Assembly: GCA_965660815.1 (NCBI GenBank)
Contig: CBFIBG010000017.1
Location: forward strand, 1 to 64,000
From: Glaciecola sp965660815
Lineage (GTDB): Bacteria; Pseudomonadota; Gammaproteobacteria; Enterobacterales; Alteromonadaceae
Direction: 5' to 3'
DNA: 64,000 nt
In this document: piece after piece, positions 1-8,784 of the stretch
How the letters are laid out: the number at the start of each line of letters is the position of its first letter
Numbering within the stretch: position 1 is the first letter of the stretch
Translations under genes and position numbers: made by a program
The notes under the pieces: generated by a model
The model's database searches: none
Told to the model about the DNA's origin: nothing
Seen by the model: the letters and a program-made list of their open reading frames with translations, nothing else

Positions 1-129
1 CCTGGTGACAACTTGAAGTTTGAAGTTGAACTGATTGCTCCAATCGCGATGGACGAAGGTCTACGTTTCGCAATTCGTGAAGGTGGCCGTACTGTAGGCG
101 CTGGTGTTGTTGCAAAAATCATCGAATAA
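1..129 (+). CDS. tuf: Elongation factor Tu, C-terminal end (partial)
   Basis: This is the last 42 codons of a gene that starts left of the window; the stop is TAA. The reading frame opens at base 1 and encodes the typical end of EF-Tu domain 3, including ELIAPIAMDEGLRFAIREGG and the closing GAGVVAKIIE. EF-Tu carries aminoacyl-tRNA to the ribosome as a GTP complex. Only the C-terminal beta-barrel is visible, so nothing can be said about the G domain. A strong terminator follows 23 bases downstream. Identification is by near-universal conservation of this tail. Confidence 0.95.
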   Translation, partial: PGDNLKFEVELIAPIAMDEGLRFAIREGGRTVGAGVVAKIIE

Positions 130-152
130 GATGATGCACCATTAAGCATTAC

Positions 153-180
153 AAAAAACCCGCTTGATAGCGGGTTTTTT
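153..180 (+). terminator. Rho-independent terminator of tuf
   Basis: An 8-bp perfect stem AACCCGCT / AGCGGGTT with a TGAT loop (157-176) is preceded by an A-run and followed by a T-run, the classical intrinsic terminator shape. The flanking A and T runs might let it work in both directions, but the next minus-strand gene is far away. Confidence 0.9.
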
Positions 181-299
181 ATTAGATTAAATACTATTTT
201 AGGCCATTGTTTAGTATATATCCGTAATAAAAGGGATTATGCATAGGTCTAATCTGTATTAGTTGTCATAATCAGTGGACACAGTGAGATATTAGAAAT

Positions 300-839
300 A
301 TGAACAAACAAGACTTGAAACACTTATGTTCTAACCTGCGAAGCGCATTATCCAAGTATAGTTTGGTTCGTGACCTTTTTGTCTTTATTATAATAGTCTC
401 TGTCATTTTTGCTTGGCAAACTCGGGATATGTTGAATACGGATGGTGAGGTTATAATACCTCAACGTAATCTTGTTTCTCTAGAAGGAGAGGTCGTTCCA
501 TTGCTTGCCGGTGATAAAACCAATCTCGTATATTTTTTTGCTCCTTGGTGCACTATCTGTGATTTGAGTATAGATAATTTAAGTTTTTTAAATACTGACA
601 AAATCAATGTAGTTGTTATCGCTTTGGACTATACAAGTAAAGAAGAAGTGAAAGATTTCATTGAAAAGAATGAAGTAACGGCAAGCGTACTCATGGGCAA
701 CGAGAGTTTAAAAAAAGAGTTTGCGATAGTCGGATATCCAAGTTACTACTTAATAGACACAAAATTTTCAGTGCAATCCAAATCTTATGGGTATTCAACA
801 GCCATAGGGCTCAAACTAAGAGAGCTTTACGGCAACTAA
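300..839 (+). CDS. Membrane-anchored thioredoxin-like protein
   Basis: The 179-residue protein has a single N-terminal membrane segment (about residues 24-41) followed by a thioredoxin fold that would face the periplasm. The redox motif is FAPWCTICDLS, a Trp-Cys-x-x-Cys active site near residue 81-84, and a cis-proline is suggested by GYPSYYLID. The family (TlpA/ScsD-like thiol-disulfide proteins) reduces or isomerises periplasmic disulfides. The partner and substrate are not evident: no DsbD or cytochrome c maturation gene is adjacent. It stands alone, with about 120 bases between the tuf terminator and its start. Fold assignment is confident; physiological role is open. Confidence 0.75.
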   Translation: MNKQDLKHLCSNLRSALSKYSLVRDLFVFIIIVSVIFAWQTRDMLNTDGEVIIPQRNLVSLEGEVVPLLAGDKTNLVYFFAPWCTICDLSIDNLSFLNTDKINVVVIALDYTSKEEVKDFIEKNEVTASVLMGNESLKKEFAIVGYPSYYLIDTKFSVQSKSYGYSTAIGLKLRELYGN

Positions 840-866
840 TAAACAGAACATTACGGCCTATATTGT

Positions 867-1307
867 TTATTTTGATTGAGTCTTAACCTGCAGGGTTCTC
901 GTCGCTATGCTCACTTCTATAAAGAAACACACTAACCCAAGGCTGAGTAAAAACAGCGTAGATGCAAAACTTGCGACAATTAAACTACTAAAGCTTTGAT
1001 GGAAATAACCTTCCACAACAATCAGTAGGATATTAATGCATACCATTATAGTGGCCCCGCAGAGAAAGTTGATGGCCCAATTAGCATAACGCATTCGCTT
1101 TGCTAAAAATTTAATCTCATAATCGCGCTTGTGTTGAAACTCAGCTGCATCATTAGTATCGAACCATCTTACTCTATCCACGACCCGAGTTAATCTTGTC
1201 GTAAGCGCATTTAACAGTGTGCCTATACCCACAATTAAAAAGACGGGTGTTAATGATTGCTGAATAAGATTTATTGCATTTACTGTTTCTTGAACATTCT
1301 CTGACAA
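867..1307 (-). CDS. DUF2721 family membrane protein
   Basis: This 146-residue protein begins with a hydrophobic segment (about residues 18-37), then the conserved stretch LLNALTTRLTRVVDRVR, followed by a charged region and two more membrane helices near the C-terminus. This pattern matches the DUF2721 family of bacterial inner-membrane proteins of unknown function. The start is TTG, chosen because an AGGAG ribosome site lies about six bases upstream on the minus strand. It converges with the thioredoxin gene and is probably monocistronic. No function is proposed. Confidence 0.7.
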   Translation of the reverse strand: MSENVQETVNAINLIQQSLTPVFLIVGIGTLLNALTTRLTRVVDRVRWFDTNDAAEFQHKRDYEIKFLAKRMRYANWAINFLCGATIMVCINILLIVVEGYFHQSFSSLIVASFASTLFLLSLGLVCFFIEVSIATRTLQVKTQSK

Positions 1308-1565
1308 ACTTAACTCCTAAGTAAAGGTGTGCGAATTTAGTTTTCTCAAGCATTATTGCATTGTAGATTATATTACGGTGACTATAACTATGAATAAAAA
1401 GTACCGTGCAACTATTTATTTATAAACATATCTTAATTCGCTATTGCTAACTGGATATACCAGTTGCTATTATACGCAAGTCAAAAAATTGACGCGCAGT
1501 ATGAGGAATCTACTGTTTCATTATATACCCATGGAAGGCAACAATAATAACCGGGATATAGTGCA

Positions 1566-1751
1566 ATGAATTTATCTCAAATAGCATTTAGACTTGTATT
1601 TTTGAGTCTGGCGCTCATTTATATTTTGGCAATTTCGGAATTTATAAATCCAGCCTTTTTTAATTTTGATATTAACATTAGATATGACATCACTGCTATT
1701 ACCATACTGGTGATCAGTGTAATCTATATTTTTACACGGCGGTCGAGATAA
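1566..1751 (+). CDS. Small hypothetical membrane protein
   Basis: A 61-residue reading frame with two hydrophobic segments (about 8-25 and 42-57) and a positively charged tail, RRSR. The ATG has no clear Shine-Dalgarno sequence. I do not recognise the family. It lies 65 bases before the CNNM/CorC-type gene on the same strand and could share its transcript. The regular two-helix topology favours a real gene, but an AT-rich chance frame cannot be excluded. Confidence 0.4.
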   Translation: MNLSQIAFRLVFLSLALIYILAISEFINPAFFNFDINIRYDITAITILVISVIYIFTRRSR

Positions 1752-1816
1752 TAGAGGTACTATTTTTACAAATAATGCTAACATTAAACCATAATTAGAA
1801 ATCAATTTATTGTTTA

Positions 1817-2887
1817 ATGCTTTTACTATTTATTTATATTTTTATCGCGTTAGGTTTCAGCTTTTTATGCTCTATTGCAGAGGCTGTAATATTAAGTGTT
1901 TCTCAGGCCTACATATCTCTATTAGAGAAAGAAAACAAACCCTCTGGTAAGTTGTTGAATCAACTCACTACCGATATCAATAAGCCGCTTTCAGCTATAT
2001 TAACTTTGAACACAATTGCCCATACTATGGGGGCTGCAGGAGCAGGCGCTCAAGCAACTAGAGTCTTTGGTGATGCATACTTAGGGATCATTTCAGCTGT
2101 ATTGACACTTTTGATTTTAGTTTTCTCTGAAATTATTCCGAAAACTCTGGGCGCGACATATTGGAAGGCGCTCGCCCCCGTTACTTCATATTTTTTAAAG
2201 TACCTGATATGGGCACTATATCCATTCGTTCTTATGTCTCAAAAACTGACAAGCGGATTTACTGATGACAGTCCATTAAAGGGCTTGAGCCGCAGCGAAT
2301 TGCTTGCAATGGCAGAATTATCCGGTAAAGAAGGTCAGTTAGCTCAACAAGAGGCATTATTTCTACAGAACTTATTATCTCTACATGAGCGTCAAATAAA
2401 GGATGCAATGACGCATAGGACCGTCGTTTTTTCTCTGCCAGAAACGTTATCGGTATCTGAATTTGTTGAGCAGCATTCTGATACTGGCTTTTCTAGAATT
2501 CCGATTTTTGAGAATAACGAAAGTGAGAGCATCACTGGCTATATAATGAAAACGGAAATATTATTGGCAATGGCAAATGGCGAGCAGGAAAAGCATCTAG
2601 CCGACTTCTCAAAACCTTTGATTACTTTGCTCGCAGATATGCCCTTATCCACAACTTTTGATCATTTTATAAATACTAGGGTGCACATGCTATTAGTGGT
2701 AGATGAGTATGGAGGCTTGGAAGGTATTCTTACCTTAGAAGATTTGCTAGAGAGTCTTTTAGGGATAGAAATTGTAGATGAGCAAGACACCACAGTGAGC
2801 ATGAAAAGGTTGGCTAAGATAATGTGGAAACGCCGTGAAAAGCGCATGGTAGAGCAATATCAGCAGCCAGATAATTATAAGAAATAG
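1817..2887 (+). CDS. CNNM/CorC-type membrane protein (DUF21 plus CBS pair)
   Basis: The 356-residue protein starts with a DUF21 transmembrane domain (about residues 1-165) containing LNTIAHTMGAAGAGA and FSEIIPKTLGATYW, motifs of the CNNM/CorB family. Two CBS domains follow (roughly 185-320), the second with LLVVDEYGGLEGILTLEDLL. Proteins of this family are linked to magnesium and other divalent cation transport or tolerance; the CBS pair binds nucleotides. The C-terminal transporter-associated (CorC_HlyC) domain is missing, so this is the short form. The ATG lacks a strong ribosome site. Substrate is not predictable from sequence alone. Confidence 0.8.
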   Translation: MLLLFIYIFIALGFSFLCSIAEAVILSVSQAYISLLEKENKPSGKLLNQLTTDINKPLSAILTLNTIAHTMGAAGAGAQATRVFGDAYLGIISAVLTLLILVFSEIIPKTLGATYWKALAPVTSYFLKYLIWALYPFVLMSQKLTSGFTDDSPLKGLSRSELLAMAELSGKEGQLAQQEALFLQNLLSLHERQIKDAMTHRTVVFSLPETLSVSEFVEQHSDTGFSRIPIFENNESESITGYIMKTEILLAMANGEQEKHLADFSKPLITLLADMPLSTTFDHFINTRVHMLLVVDEYGGLEGILTLEDLLESLLGIEIVDEQDTTVSMKRLAKIMWKRREKRMVEQYQQPDNYKK

Positions 2888-3002
2888 GTCCCGTATTATA
2901 CGTTTTTAAAATCACAAAGCGTCGGTGATGTGACGATCAATTAATATTTATTTGTTAGCTATTTAAGTGATATTAAAAAGTACTTTACAGCATTTGAAGG
3001 TA

Positions 3003-3473
3003 TTAGCTTTCGAGATTTTTGGGTGAGCCAGATAAGTCTTCTAAAATGTATTCCCAAGTTCGCATGTGATGATGAAATTTCTCGCGCAGTGTTTTTGTTA
3101 CTTGATCTTGTTCTCTTAAATCAACGGGTATTTCACTCAATATACGCCAATGATTGAGTGCGCTTATAGCGGCAGCGCATAACTGAGCGATGTTGGCATA
3201 GGCATTTTGATTTTTCTTAAGCACTTCGTCCGTCTTCTTGCACAGGGGAACTAATTGGGTTTGGTCCATAGGAGCCAAATTTCGAGTCACTTGGTAATCG
3301 CGCAACAGTTGTTGATAATCTGGATTTTCTAAGTCGATATCTTGGCCAGTGTTTTCGACGTGTTCCTGAATAGCACGAGCATAACCCATGGTTTCAAACG
3401 TACTTAAATGAAGTTTTTGAAACATTGCCTCCCTAGCTTGTAATCTAGGGTCAATAAATTTTTGGTCGTGCAT
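3003..3473 (-). CDS. Hypothetical cytoplasmic helical protein
   Basis: I do not recognise this 156-residue, mostly helical, soluble protein. The start at 3473 (MHDQKFIDPRLQAREAM) is preferred over an upstream in-frame ATG at 3509 because a GGAG lies seven bases before it. There is no signal peptide or membrane helix. The sequence is rich in Gln, Leu and charged residues, with a His-rich patch (KFHHHMRTWEYILEDL) near the end. It is divergent from the ABC exporter genes and may share their intergenic region. It may be a lineage-specific protein of Alteromonadales; no function is suggested. Confidence 0.6.
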   Translation of the reverse strand: MHDQKFIDPRLQAREAMFQKLHLSTFETMGYARAIQEHVENTGQDIDLENPDYQQLLRDYQVTRNLAPMDQTQLVPLCKKTDEVLKKNQNAYANIAQLCAAAISALNHWRILSEIPVDLREQDQVTKTLREKFHHHMRTWEYILEDLSGSPKNLES

Positions 3474-3716
3474 TGTTAACTCCAAAGTTTTGACGAACGC
3501 GTGGCGCACCGAAGTCCTAAGTCTTCGACATTATACGATAAGCTATAACGCTAGGCATTATACCACATTTGCAATTCGACTAAGGTCTTATCCTTCTGTC
3601 TCTGGAAATATAAGTTGGCACTAACTCTTACATGCATTTCGTTAAGTTGATATAATTTTAACGTTTTACCTAAGCGCACTAACAGTTCAAACTTAAATTT
3701 AATTATAAGGCATAGC

Positions 3717-4658
3717 GTGACACAAAAAGCATTAGATATTAAAGGTTTAACCAAAACTTACGCAGGTGGAGTGCAGGCGTTAAAGGGCATCGAACTTGAA
3801 GTGGCTCAAGGAGACTTCTTTGCACTTTTGGGACCTAATGGAGCAGGTAAATCTACCACAATAGGCATTATATGTTCCTTAGTGAATAAAACAAAAGGGA
3901 GCATTAAGGTCTTTGGGAACGACTCTGTAGAGGAAGAAGTCGAGGCTAAATCATGTATCGGACTTGTACCCCAAGAATTTAACTTCAATCAATTTGAAAC
4001 ACTCCATCAAATCGTAGTGAATCAGGCAGGCTATTATGGAGTGCCACGAAACCTAGCTAAAGAGCGTGCCAAAAAATATCTGACTCAACTAGAGTTGTGG
4101 GATAAAAAAGACGCAAGAGCACGGGAATTGTCAGGGGGCATGAAACGACGATTAATGATTGCTAGAGCGTTAATGCACGAGCCAAAAATGTTGATACTTG
4201 ACGAGCCAACCGCTGGAGTTGATATTGAGGTAAGACGCTCGATGTGGGCTTTTTTAAAAGAAATTAACTCACAAGGTATAACGATTATCCTGACTACTCA
4301 CTATCTAGAAGAAGCAGAAATGCTGTGTCGTAACATTGCCATTATCGATAAAGGTATCATTGTTGAAAATACTAGTATGAAGGCTCTTCTGGCCACATTA
4401 AATATTGAAACCTTCGTTTTTGACTTAGAGTCAGGTGCACAGAATATCAAAATAAATGACTTTGAAAGCAGAGCGATAGATGATCAAACTCTTGAAGTAG
4501 ATGTTCCTAAAGAAGCAGGATTAAACCCTGTATTTGAACAGTTATCTTTACAAAAAGTAAAAGTAATGAGCATGAGAAATAAAGCAAATAGATTGGAAGA
4601 ACTTTTTGTTAGATTGGTAAAATCTTCCCAACAGGATAATTTAAAGGGTAAGTCATGA
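3717..4658 (+). CDS. yadG: ABC-2 exporter ATP-binding protein (YadG-like)
   Basis: The 313-residue ATPase shows the full nucleotide-binding set: Walker A GPNGAGKST, signature LSGGMKRRL, Walker B LILDEPT and the switch histidine in TTHYLEE. The N-terminal 220 residues form the ATPase core; about 90 C-terminal residues are the variable tail of DRR/YadG-type ATPases. The start is GTG with a short AAGG upstream. It overlaps the permease gene yadH by four bases (ATGA), so the two are translationally coupled and form one exporter. The E. coli YadGH substrate is not established, so none is claimed here. Confidence 0.88.
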   Translation: MTQKALDIKGLTKTYAGGVQALKGIELEVAQGDFFALLGPNGAGKSTTIGIICSLVNKTKGSIKVFGNDSVEEEVEAKSCIGLVPQEFNFNQFETLHQIVVNQAGYYGVPRNLAKERAKKYLTQLELWDKKDARARELSGGMKRRLMIARALMHEPKMLILDEPTAGVDIEVRRSMWAFLKEINSQGITIILTTHYLEEAEMLCRNIAIIDKGIIVENTSMKALLATLNIETFVFDLESGAQNIKINDFESRAIDDQTLEVDVPKEAGLNPVFEQLSLQKVKVMSMRNKANRLEELFVRLVKSSQQDNLKGKS

Positions 4659-5434
4659 GCGAGTTAGGAAGTAAGAATTTTGTTGCTCTTCGCACTATTT
4701 GGATTAAAGAATGTACGCGCTTTTTGAGGATATGGGTTCAAACCCTCGTTCCTCCTGCCATTACAATGTCTCTTTATTTTGTCATTTTTGGTAATTTGAT
4801 TGGCAAAAGAATAGGTGACATGGGTGGGTTTACGTATATGGAATTCATTGTTCCAGGACTGATTATGATGTCTATAATCACCAACTCATATTCAAATGTA
4901 TCCTCGTCTTTTTTTAGTGCAAAATTTCAAAGAAATGTTGAAGAAATGTTGGTCGCACCTGTACCGACGTGGGTAATTATTTTCGGTTTTGTCGGTGGGG
5001 GCGTTGCTAGGGCTTTATTAATTGGGATCATTGTGACATTGGTTTCAACTTTTTTTGTCGATGTTAGCATTCATAACTTTCTGGTGATCGTCGTTACCTT
5101 AATATTAACATCCGTCTTATTTGCCACTGCTGGCTTAATTAATGGCATTTACGCCAAGAGTTTTGACGACATTAGTGTTATTCCTACATTCGTTCTTACC
5201 CCGCTGACTTATCTTGGAGGGGTGTTTTACTCTCTAAGTTTATTGCCCGAGATGTGGCAAACCATTAGTCAGATCAATCCAATAGTATATATGGTAAACG
5301 GTTTCAGGTATGGTTTTTTAGGGGTCTCAGACGTCAATCATTGGGTCTCAATCGGTCTGCTTGTCGTGTTTAACATCATTTTGCTCAGTACGGCTTATTA
5401 TTTGCTCAAAAAGGGCGTGGGGATAAGAACTTAA
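4655..5434 (+). CDS. yadH: ABC-2 exporter permease (YadH-like)
   Basis: A 259-residue inner-membrane protein with six predicted helices and the ABC-2 signature region around EFIVPGLIMMSIITNSYSN, followed by FQRNVEEMLVAPVP, a coupling segment typical of YadH and related permeases. It begins inside the stop region of the ATPase gene and forms the membrane half of the same exporter. Length matches E. coli YadH (about 256). A methyltransferase gene begins 33 bases downstream and may be co-transcribed. The exported compound is unknown. Confidence 0.88.
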   Translation: MSELGSKNFVALRTIWIKECTRFLRIWVQTLVPPAITMSLYFVIFGNLIGKRIGDMGGFTYMEFIVPGLIMMSIITNSYSNVSSSFFSAKFQRNVEEMLVAPVPTWVIIFGFVGGGVARALLIGIIVTLVSTFFVDVSIHNFLVIVVTLILTSVLFATAGLINGIYAKSFDDISVIPTFVLTPLTYLGGVFYSLSLLPEMWQTISQINPIVYMVNGFRYGFLGVSDVNHWVSIGLLVVFNIILLSTAYYLLKKGVGIRT

Positions 5435-5467
5435 TGTGTCAATTACTTTAAGGTTTAATATTTTCAA

Positions 5468-6193
5468 ATGACAAACGGCCAAGCTAGATTAATTAGCACA
5501 AATCAATTTGAAATACATGAAGATTTGCCAAAGATAATTGCCCGCCACCAATCTCATGTTTTTGCCAAGCCTATCGCTGAGCATACTAAAAATGCTTTTA
5601 ACTTTATGCTTAGTTACTTATCTGAGTGTGACTCTGACGTTATTTTAGATGCATGCTGCGGCGTAGGTGAAAGCACTATTAAAATTGCTGAGCAAAACCC
5701 TACGTCAAAAGTAATTGGAATAGACAAGTCGATAGCGAGACTAAATAAACATAATAGCTACAAAAAAGCAGATGAACCGTCTAATTATATATTGATACAA
5801 GCTGATTTAATTGATTTTTGGCGATTGCTAGCGAGTTATTTAAGTCGCGAACCAAAAGTAAAATGGCGTATTACTAAGCAATACATTCTATATCCTAATC
5901 CTTACCCAAAAAAAGCGCAAATAGGTAAAAGGTGGTATGCAAGCGCTATCTTTAAGGATATTTTAAGTGTTTGTGAGCACATTGAGTGGCGTTCAAATTG
6001 GGAACTGTATCTGCAAGAATGCTTAGAAGCTGCAAAGCTTTATGCGCTATCCGGTGAAATATCCGTTATTGAAAATACAAAAAATCCTGAAGACATAGTG
6101 TCTGCGTCTTATACACCTTTTGAGCGAAAATATCAGTCCTCGGGTCAAACTTGTTTTAAGCTTGTCATACATCCAGAAGGTTTAGATAAATAA
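5468..6193 (+). CDS. TrmB-like SAM-dependent methyltransferase
   Basis: The 241-residue protein has a Rossmann methyltransferase core with motif I VILDACCGVGESTIKIA and an acidic strand end in VIGIDKS. It also carries YPNPYPKKAQIGKRWY, which resembles the PDPWPKKRH segment of tRNA (guanine46-N7) methyltransferase TrmB, and closes with a TrmB-like SxFE-type region, YTPFERKYQSSG. It is divergent from canonical TrmB, so a paralogue acting on another RNA or small substrate is possible. Its 3' end overlaps the convergent EAL-protein gene by 49 bases. Canonical trmB is not in this window, so redundancy cannot be judged. Confidence 0.65.
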   Translation: MTNGQARLISTNQFEIHEDLPKIIARHQSHVFAKPIAEHTKNAFNFMLSYLSECDSDVILDACCGVGESTIKIAEQNPTSKVIGIDKSIARLNKHNSYKKADEPSNYILIQADLIDFWRLLASYLSREPKVKWRITKQYILYPNPYPKKAQIGKRWYASAIFKDILSVCEHIEWRSNWELYLQECLEAAKLYALSGEISVIENTKNPEDIVSASYTPFERKYQSSGQTCFKLVIHPEGLDK

Positions 6194-6864
6194 AAGCCTT
6201 GTCCAAATTCAATACCCATATCAATGGTTTTCTCCAGCACTGCGTCACTTTCGATATGTTCAACCACTAATGTACATTGTTTTTCTTTACAATAATCAAT
6301 GAGTGTTTCCAAGCTCTTAATATCCGATTTGTCCTTGGATAAAAAGTTAACCTTTTTCGCGCTTATTTTTATGGCATCAACGCCACAAGAGATAACACTC
6401 TTCAACTGATTATCTAAATGAGTCACTTCTTCAACTGTTGTATACAGACTAGGCATTTCCTCAACAAGCGAGTGCAACGTACGAGGCTGCTCGCGCACTG
6501 AGTGAAACGAAAGCTCTATACCTAGAAGGTTAGTTTGATACGTATTAAATTTTTCTCTTAGCCAAGATTTCAATTTGCTATCAAAAAAGTCGGTTTGAAA
6601 CATATTAATACTGCATGGCATATTTCTAGGAATACAATACGCGGCGCTAAGTTCAAGCATTCTTTGCGTTATGGATGAATTAGATTGGTCCTGACTAACA
6701 ATATATAAAAGTTCATTTGGATAATAAATAGTGTCATTCGCAGTGACAAGCCTGGACAAGCATTCATATCTGCTTACTTTATGGATGTTCAAATCGAAGA
6801 TTGGTTGGAAGTAGGGTACGAGCTGTTCTAACGAAAAATCATCAGCTACCGCGATAGATTGCAC
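6145..6864 (-). CDS. Degenerate EAL-domain protein
   Basis: The 239-residue protein is an EAL domain alone, with no sensory or GGDEF part and no membrane helix. EAL landmarks can be followed: YECLSR in place of EALLR, SINMFQTDF (the Asn position), IKIS (the Lys position), VVEHIES for AEGVE and FGQGFYLSKP for QGY/F...P. The second catalytic Glu (usual ELTE) reads ELSF, and the DDFG metal loop reads as VTHLDNQL with no Asp pair. Hydrolysis of cyclic di-GMP is therefore doubtful; it may be a binding or regulatory protein. It overlaps the methyltransferase gene tail to tail. Confidence 0.75.
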   Translation of the reverse strand: MQSIAVADDFSLEQLVPYFQPIFDLNIHKVSRYECLSRLVTANDTIYYPNELLYIVSQDQSNSSITQRMLELSAAYCIPRNMPCSINMFQTDFFDSKLKSWLREKFNTYQTNLLGIELSFHSVREQPRTLHSLVEEMPSLYTTVEEVTHLDNQLKSVISCGVDAIKISAKKVNFLSKDKSDIKSLETLIDYCKEKQCTLVVEHIESDAVLEKTIDMGIEFGQGFYLSKPSGCMTSLKQV

Positions 6865-7138
6865 TTTAAATCCTAAAAAATATATGTCTTATATTATTTA
6901 TCCGTTGTTTTACTACATGCTTTAGTGAAATGTAAGCTAATTTGATATTCAAAGAATATACTTAGGTATGAAGTTTTAACGATGTATTAAATACATTTTT
7001 GTGTCTTGTATAATATTGAGCTATTATTCGACAATTTTCACATTCAGTGTGGCTGTTTTGTATAGCTCGTTGTTATTGCAAAGAGCTAACTTGGTTAACT
7101 AACCATGACTAAACATTTTACATCGAGAGGTTGTAAGT

Positions 7139-8761
7139 TTGTCTAAAGCCGAAGTCAGTTTAGAGCACTTATATAAGGTCTTTACTAAGCCTGAAAATAA
7201 TGACTCAACGCTAGCAAAAATAGAGCGACATTTATCAGACAATGTGTCTGATTTTTTGTCGCGCCACGTTGTTGCCAAAAATATATCGTTAGAAGAGATA
7301 GAGCAAGATTACATGGAGCACTTAGTCCCCGCTGCTCCTGACTTTGTCTCTAGTCATGCAGAAGTTTTACTTAAAAAGTTGGTGAGCCAATCCGTTAATA
7401 CTTGTTCGCCCACGTTTATAGGGCATATGACCTCATCTCTGCCTTACTTCCATTTACCACTGGCCAAATTGCTTGTCGGTTTGAATCAGAATTTAGTAAA
7501 AATTGAAACTTCAAAAGCTTTTACTCCACTAGAGCGCCAAACTCTTGGGATGATGCATAATTTGGTGTTTGGGCAAACGCAAGACTTTTATCAACAATAC
7601 TTGCATAGTGCCGAGCACGCACTAGGTGCCTTTTGTTCGGGAGGGACGATAGCTAATATTACCTCGTTATGGGTTGCTAGAAACAAATTACTTGGTCCCC
7701 AGAAAAACTTTGCTGGCGTGGCTAAAAAAGGTCTTGCTGCTGCTTATAGACATCTTAATATTAATAACTTAGGAATTATGGCTTCTAGAAGAGGACATTA
7801 CTCTCTGGGCAAAGCCATAGATGTATTGGGTATTGGTCGTGATAATATGTTGACCGTCCAAACAGGTGGACATATTCTCGATCCACAACAGGCGCTTAAA
7901 GCAGGCCTAGAGTACCAAAAACAAGGGAACAGATTGCTTGCCATAGTTGGGATAGCAGGCACCACAGAAACGGGTCACGTTGATCCGTTAGACGAACTTG
8001 CAGAAGTGGCAAAAGAACTAAGTTGCTGGTTTCACGTTGACGCTGCTTGGGGCGGTGCTACTTTATTTTCAGATACTTATAAGTCAATTTTAAAAGGTAT
8101 TGAAAAAGCAGATTCGGTAACCATTGATGCTCACAAACAAATGTATGTTCCGATGGGGGCTGGGATGGCTCTTTTCAAACGACCCGACGATGCCAATTCG
8201 GTTAGACATCATGCGCAATATATTCTTCGGCAAGGCTCTAAAGATTTAGGGGCAACTACACTTGAAGGTTCTAGGAACGGTATGGCTTTATCTGTGTATT
8301 CCTCTTTGCATATTCTTGGTAAAGGCGGGTATGAGTTACTTATCAACAAGTCTATTACGCTTGCTAATAGGTTTGCTGAAATGATTAACGAAGCAGAAGA
8401 CTTTGAGCTAATAACCTCACCGATACTCTCATTATTGACTTATCGAGTTCGTCCCTCTCACCTAGCTAAATCCAGTCAGTTTGACGATGAGATATACCAA
8501 GACATCAATCGAGACATTGATGAGTTAACTGTGTCAGTTCAAAAACAACAGAGAGAGGCAGGAAAATCATTTGTTTCGAGAACTAGGATCGAAGCTGAGC
8601 AATATGGCGCTCAACGTGTTACTGTGTTTAGAGTAGTATTAGCAAACCCATTGACCACAGAAGATGATTTAAAAAGCATCCTAGAAGAGCAACTGCTGAT
8701 AGCAAAAGAACATCAAGTGTGGAAGAAATTATCGCAAATCTGCTTGCCTAAAATTGCCTAA
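7139..8761 (+). CDS. panP: Pyridoxal-dependent aspartate 1-decarboxylase PanP
   Basis: A 540-residue group II PLP decarboxylase. The PLP lysine is K333 in IDAHKQMYVPMGAG, with the cofactor aspartate D301 in HVDAAWGG. The region SPTFIGHMTSSLPYFHLPLA and the ETSKAFTPLERQ motif match the PanP family of Vibrio and Alteromonadales. PanP makes beta-alanine from aspartate for pantothenate and CoA synthesis and replaces PanD. The start is TTG with GAGAGG about eight bases upstream. It stands alone between the EAL gene (divergent) and ntrC (convergent). A glutamate decarboxylase reading is less likely given the family-specific N-terminal half. Confidence 0.85.
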   Translation: MSKAEVSLEHLYKVFTKPENNDSTLAKIERHLSDNVSDFLSRHVVAKNISLEEIEQDYMEHLVPAAPDFVSSHAEVLLKKLVSQSVNTCSPTFIGHMTSSLPYFHLPLAKLLVGLNQNLVKIETSKAFTPLERQTLGMMHNLVFGQTQDFYQQYLHSAEHALGAFCSGGTIANITSLWVARNKLLGPQKNFAGVAKKGLAAAYRHLNINNLGIMASRRGHYSLGKAIDVLGIGRDNMLTVQTGGHILDPQQALKAGLEYQKQGNRLLAIVGIAGTTETGHVDPLDELAEVAKELSCWFHVDAAWGGATLFSDTYKSILKGIEKADSVTIDAHKQMYVPMGAGMALFKRPDDANSVRHHAQYILRQGSKDLGATTLEGSRNGMALSVYSSLHILGKGGYELLINKSITLANRFAEMINEAEDFELITSPILSLLTYRVRPSHLAKSSQFDDEIYQDINRDIDELTVSVQKQQREAGKSFVSRTRIEAEQYGAQRVTVFRVVLANPLTTEDDLKSILEEQLLIAKEHQVWKKLSQICLPKIA

Positions 8762-8784
8762 GCAGCAAGAGTTCTCTTAGGCTA

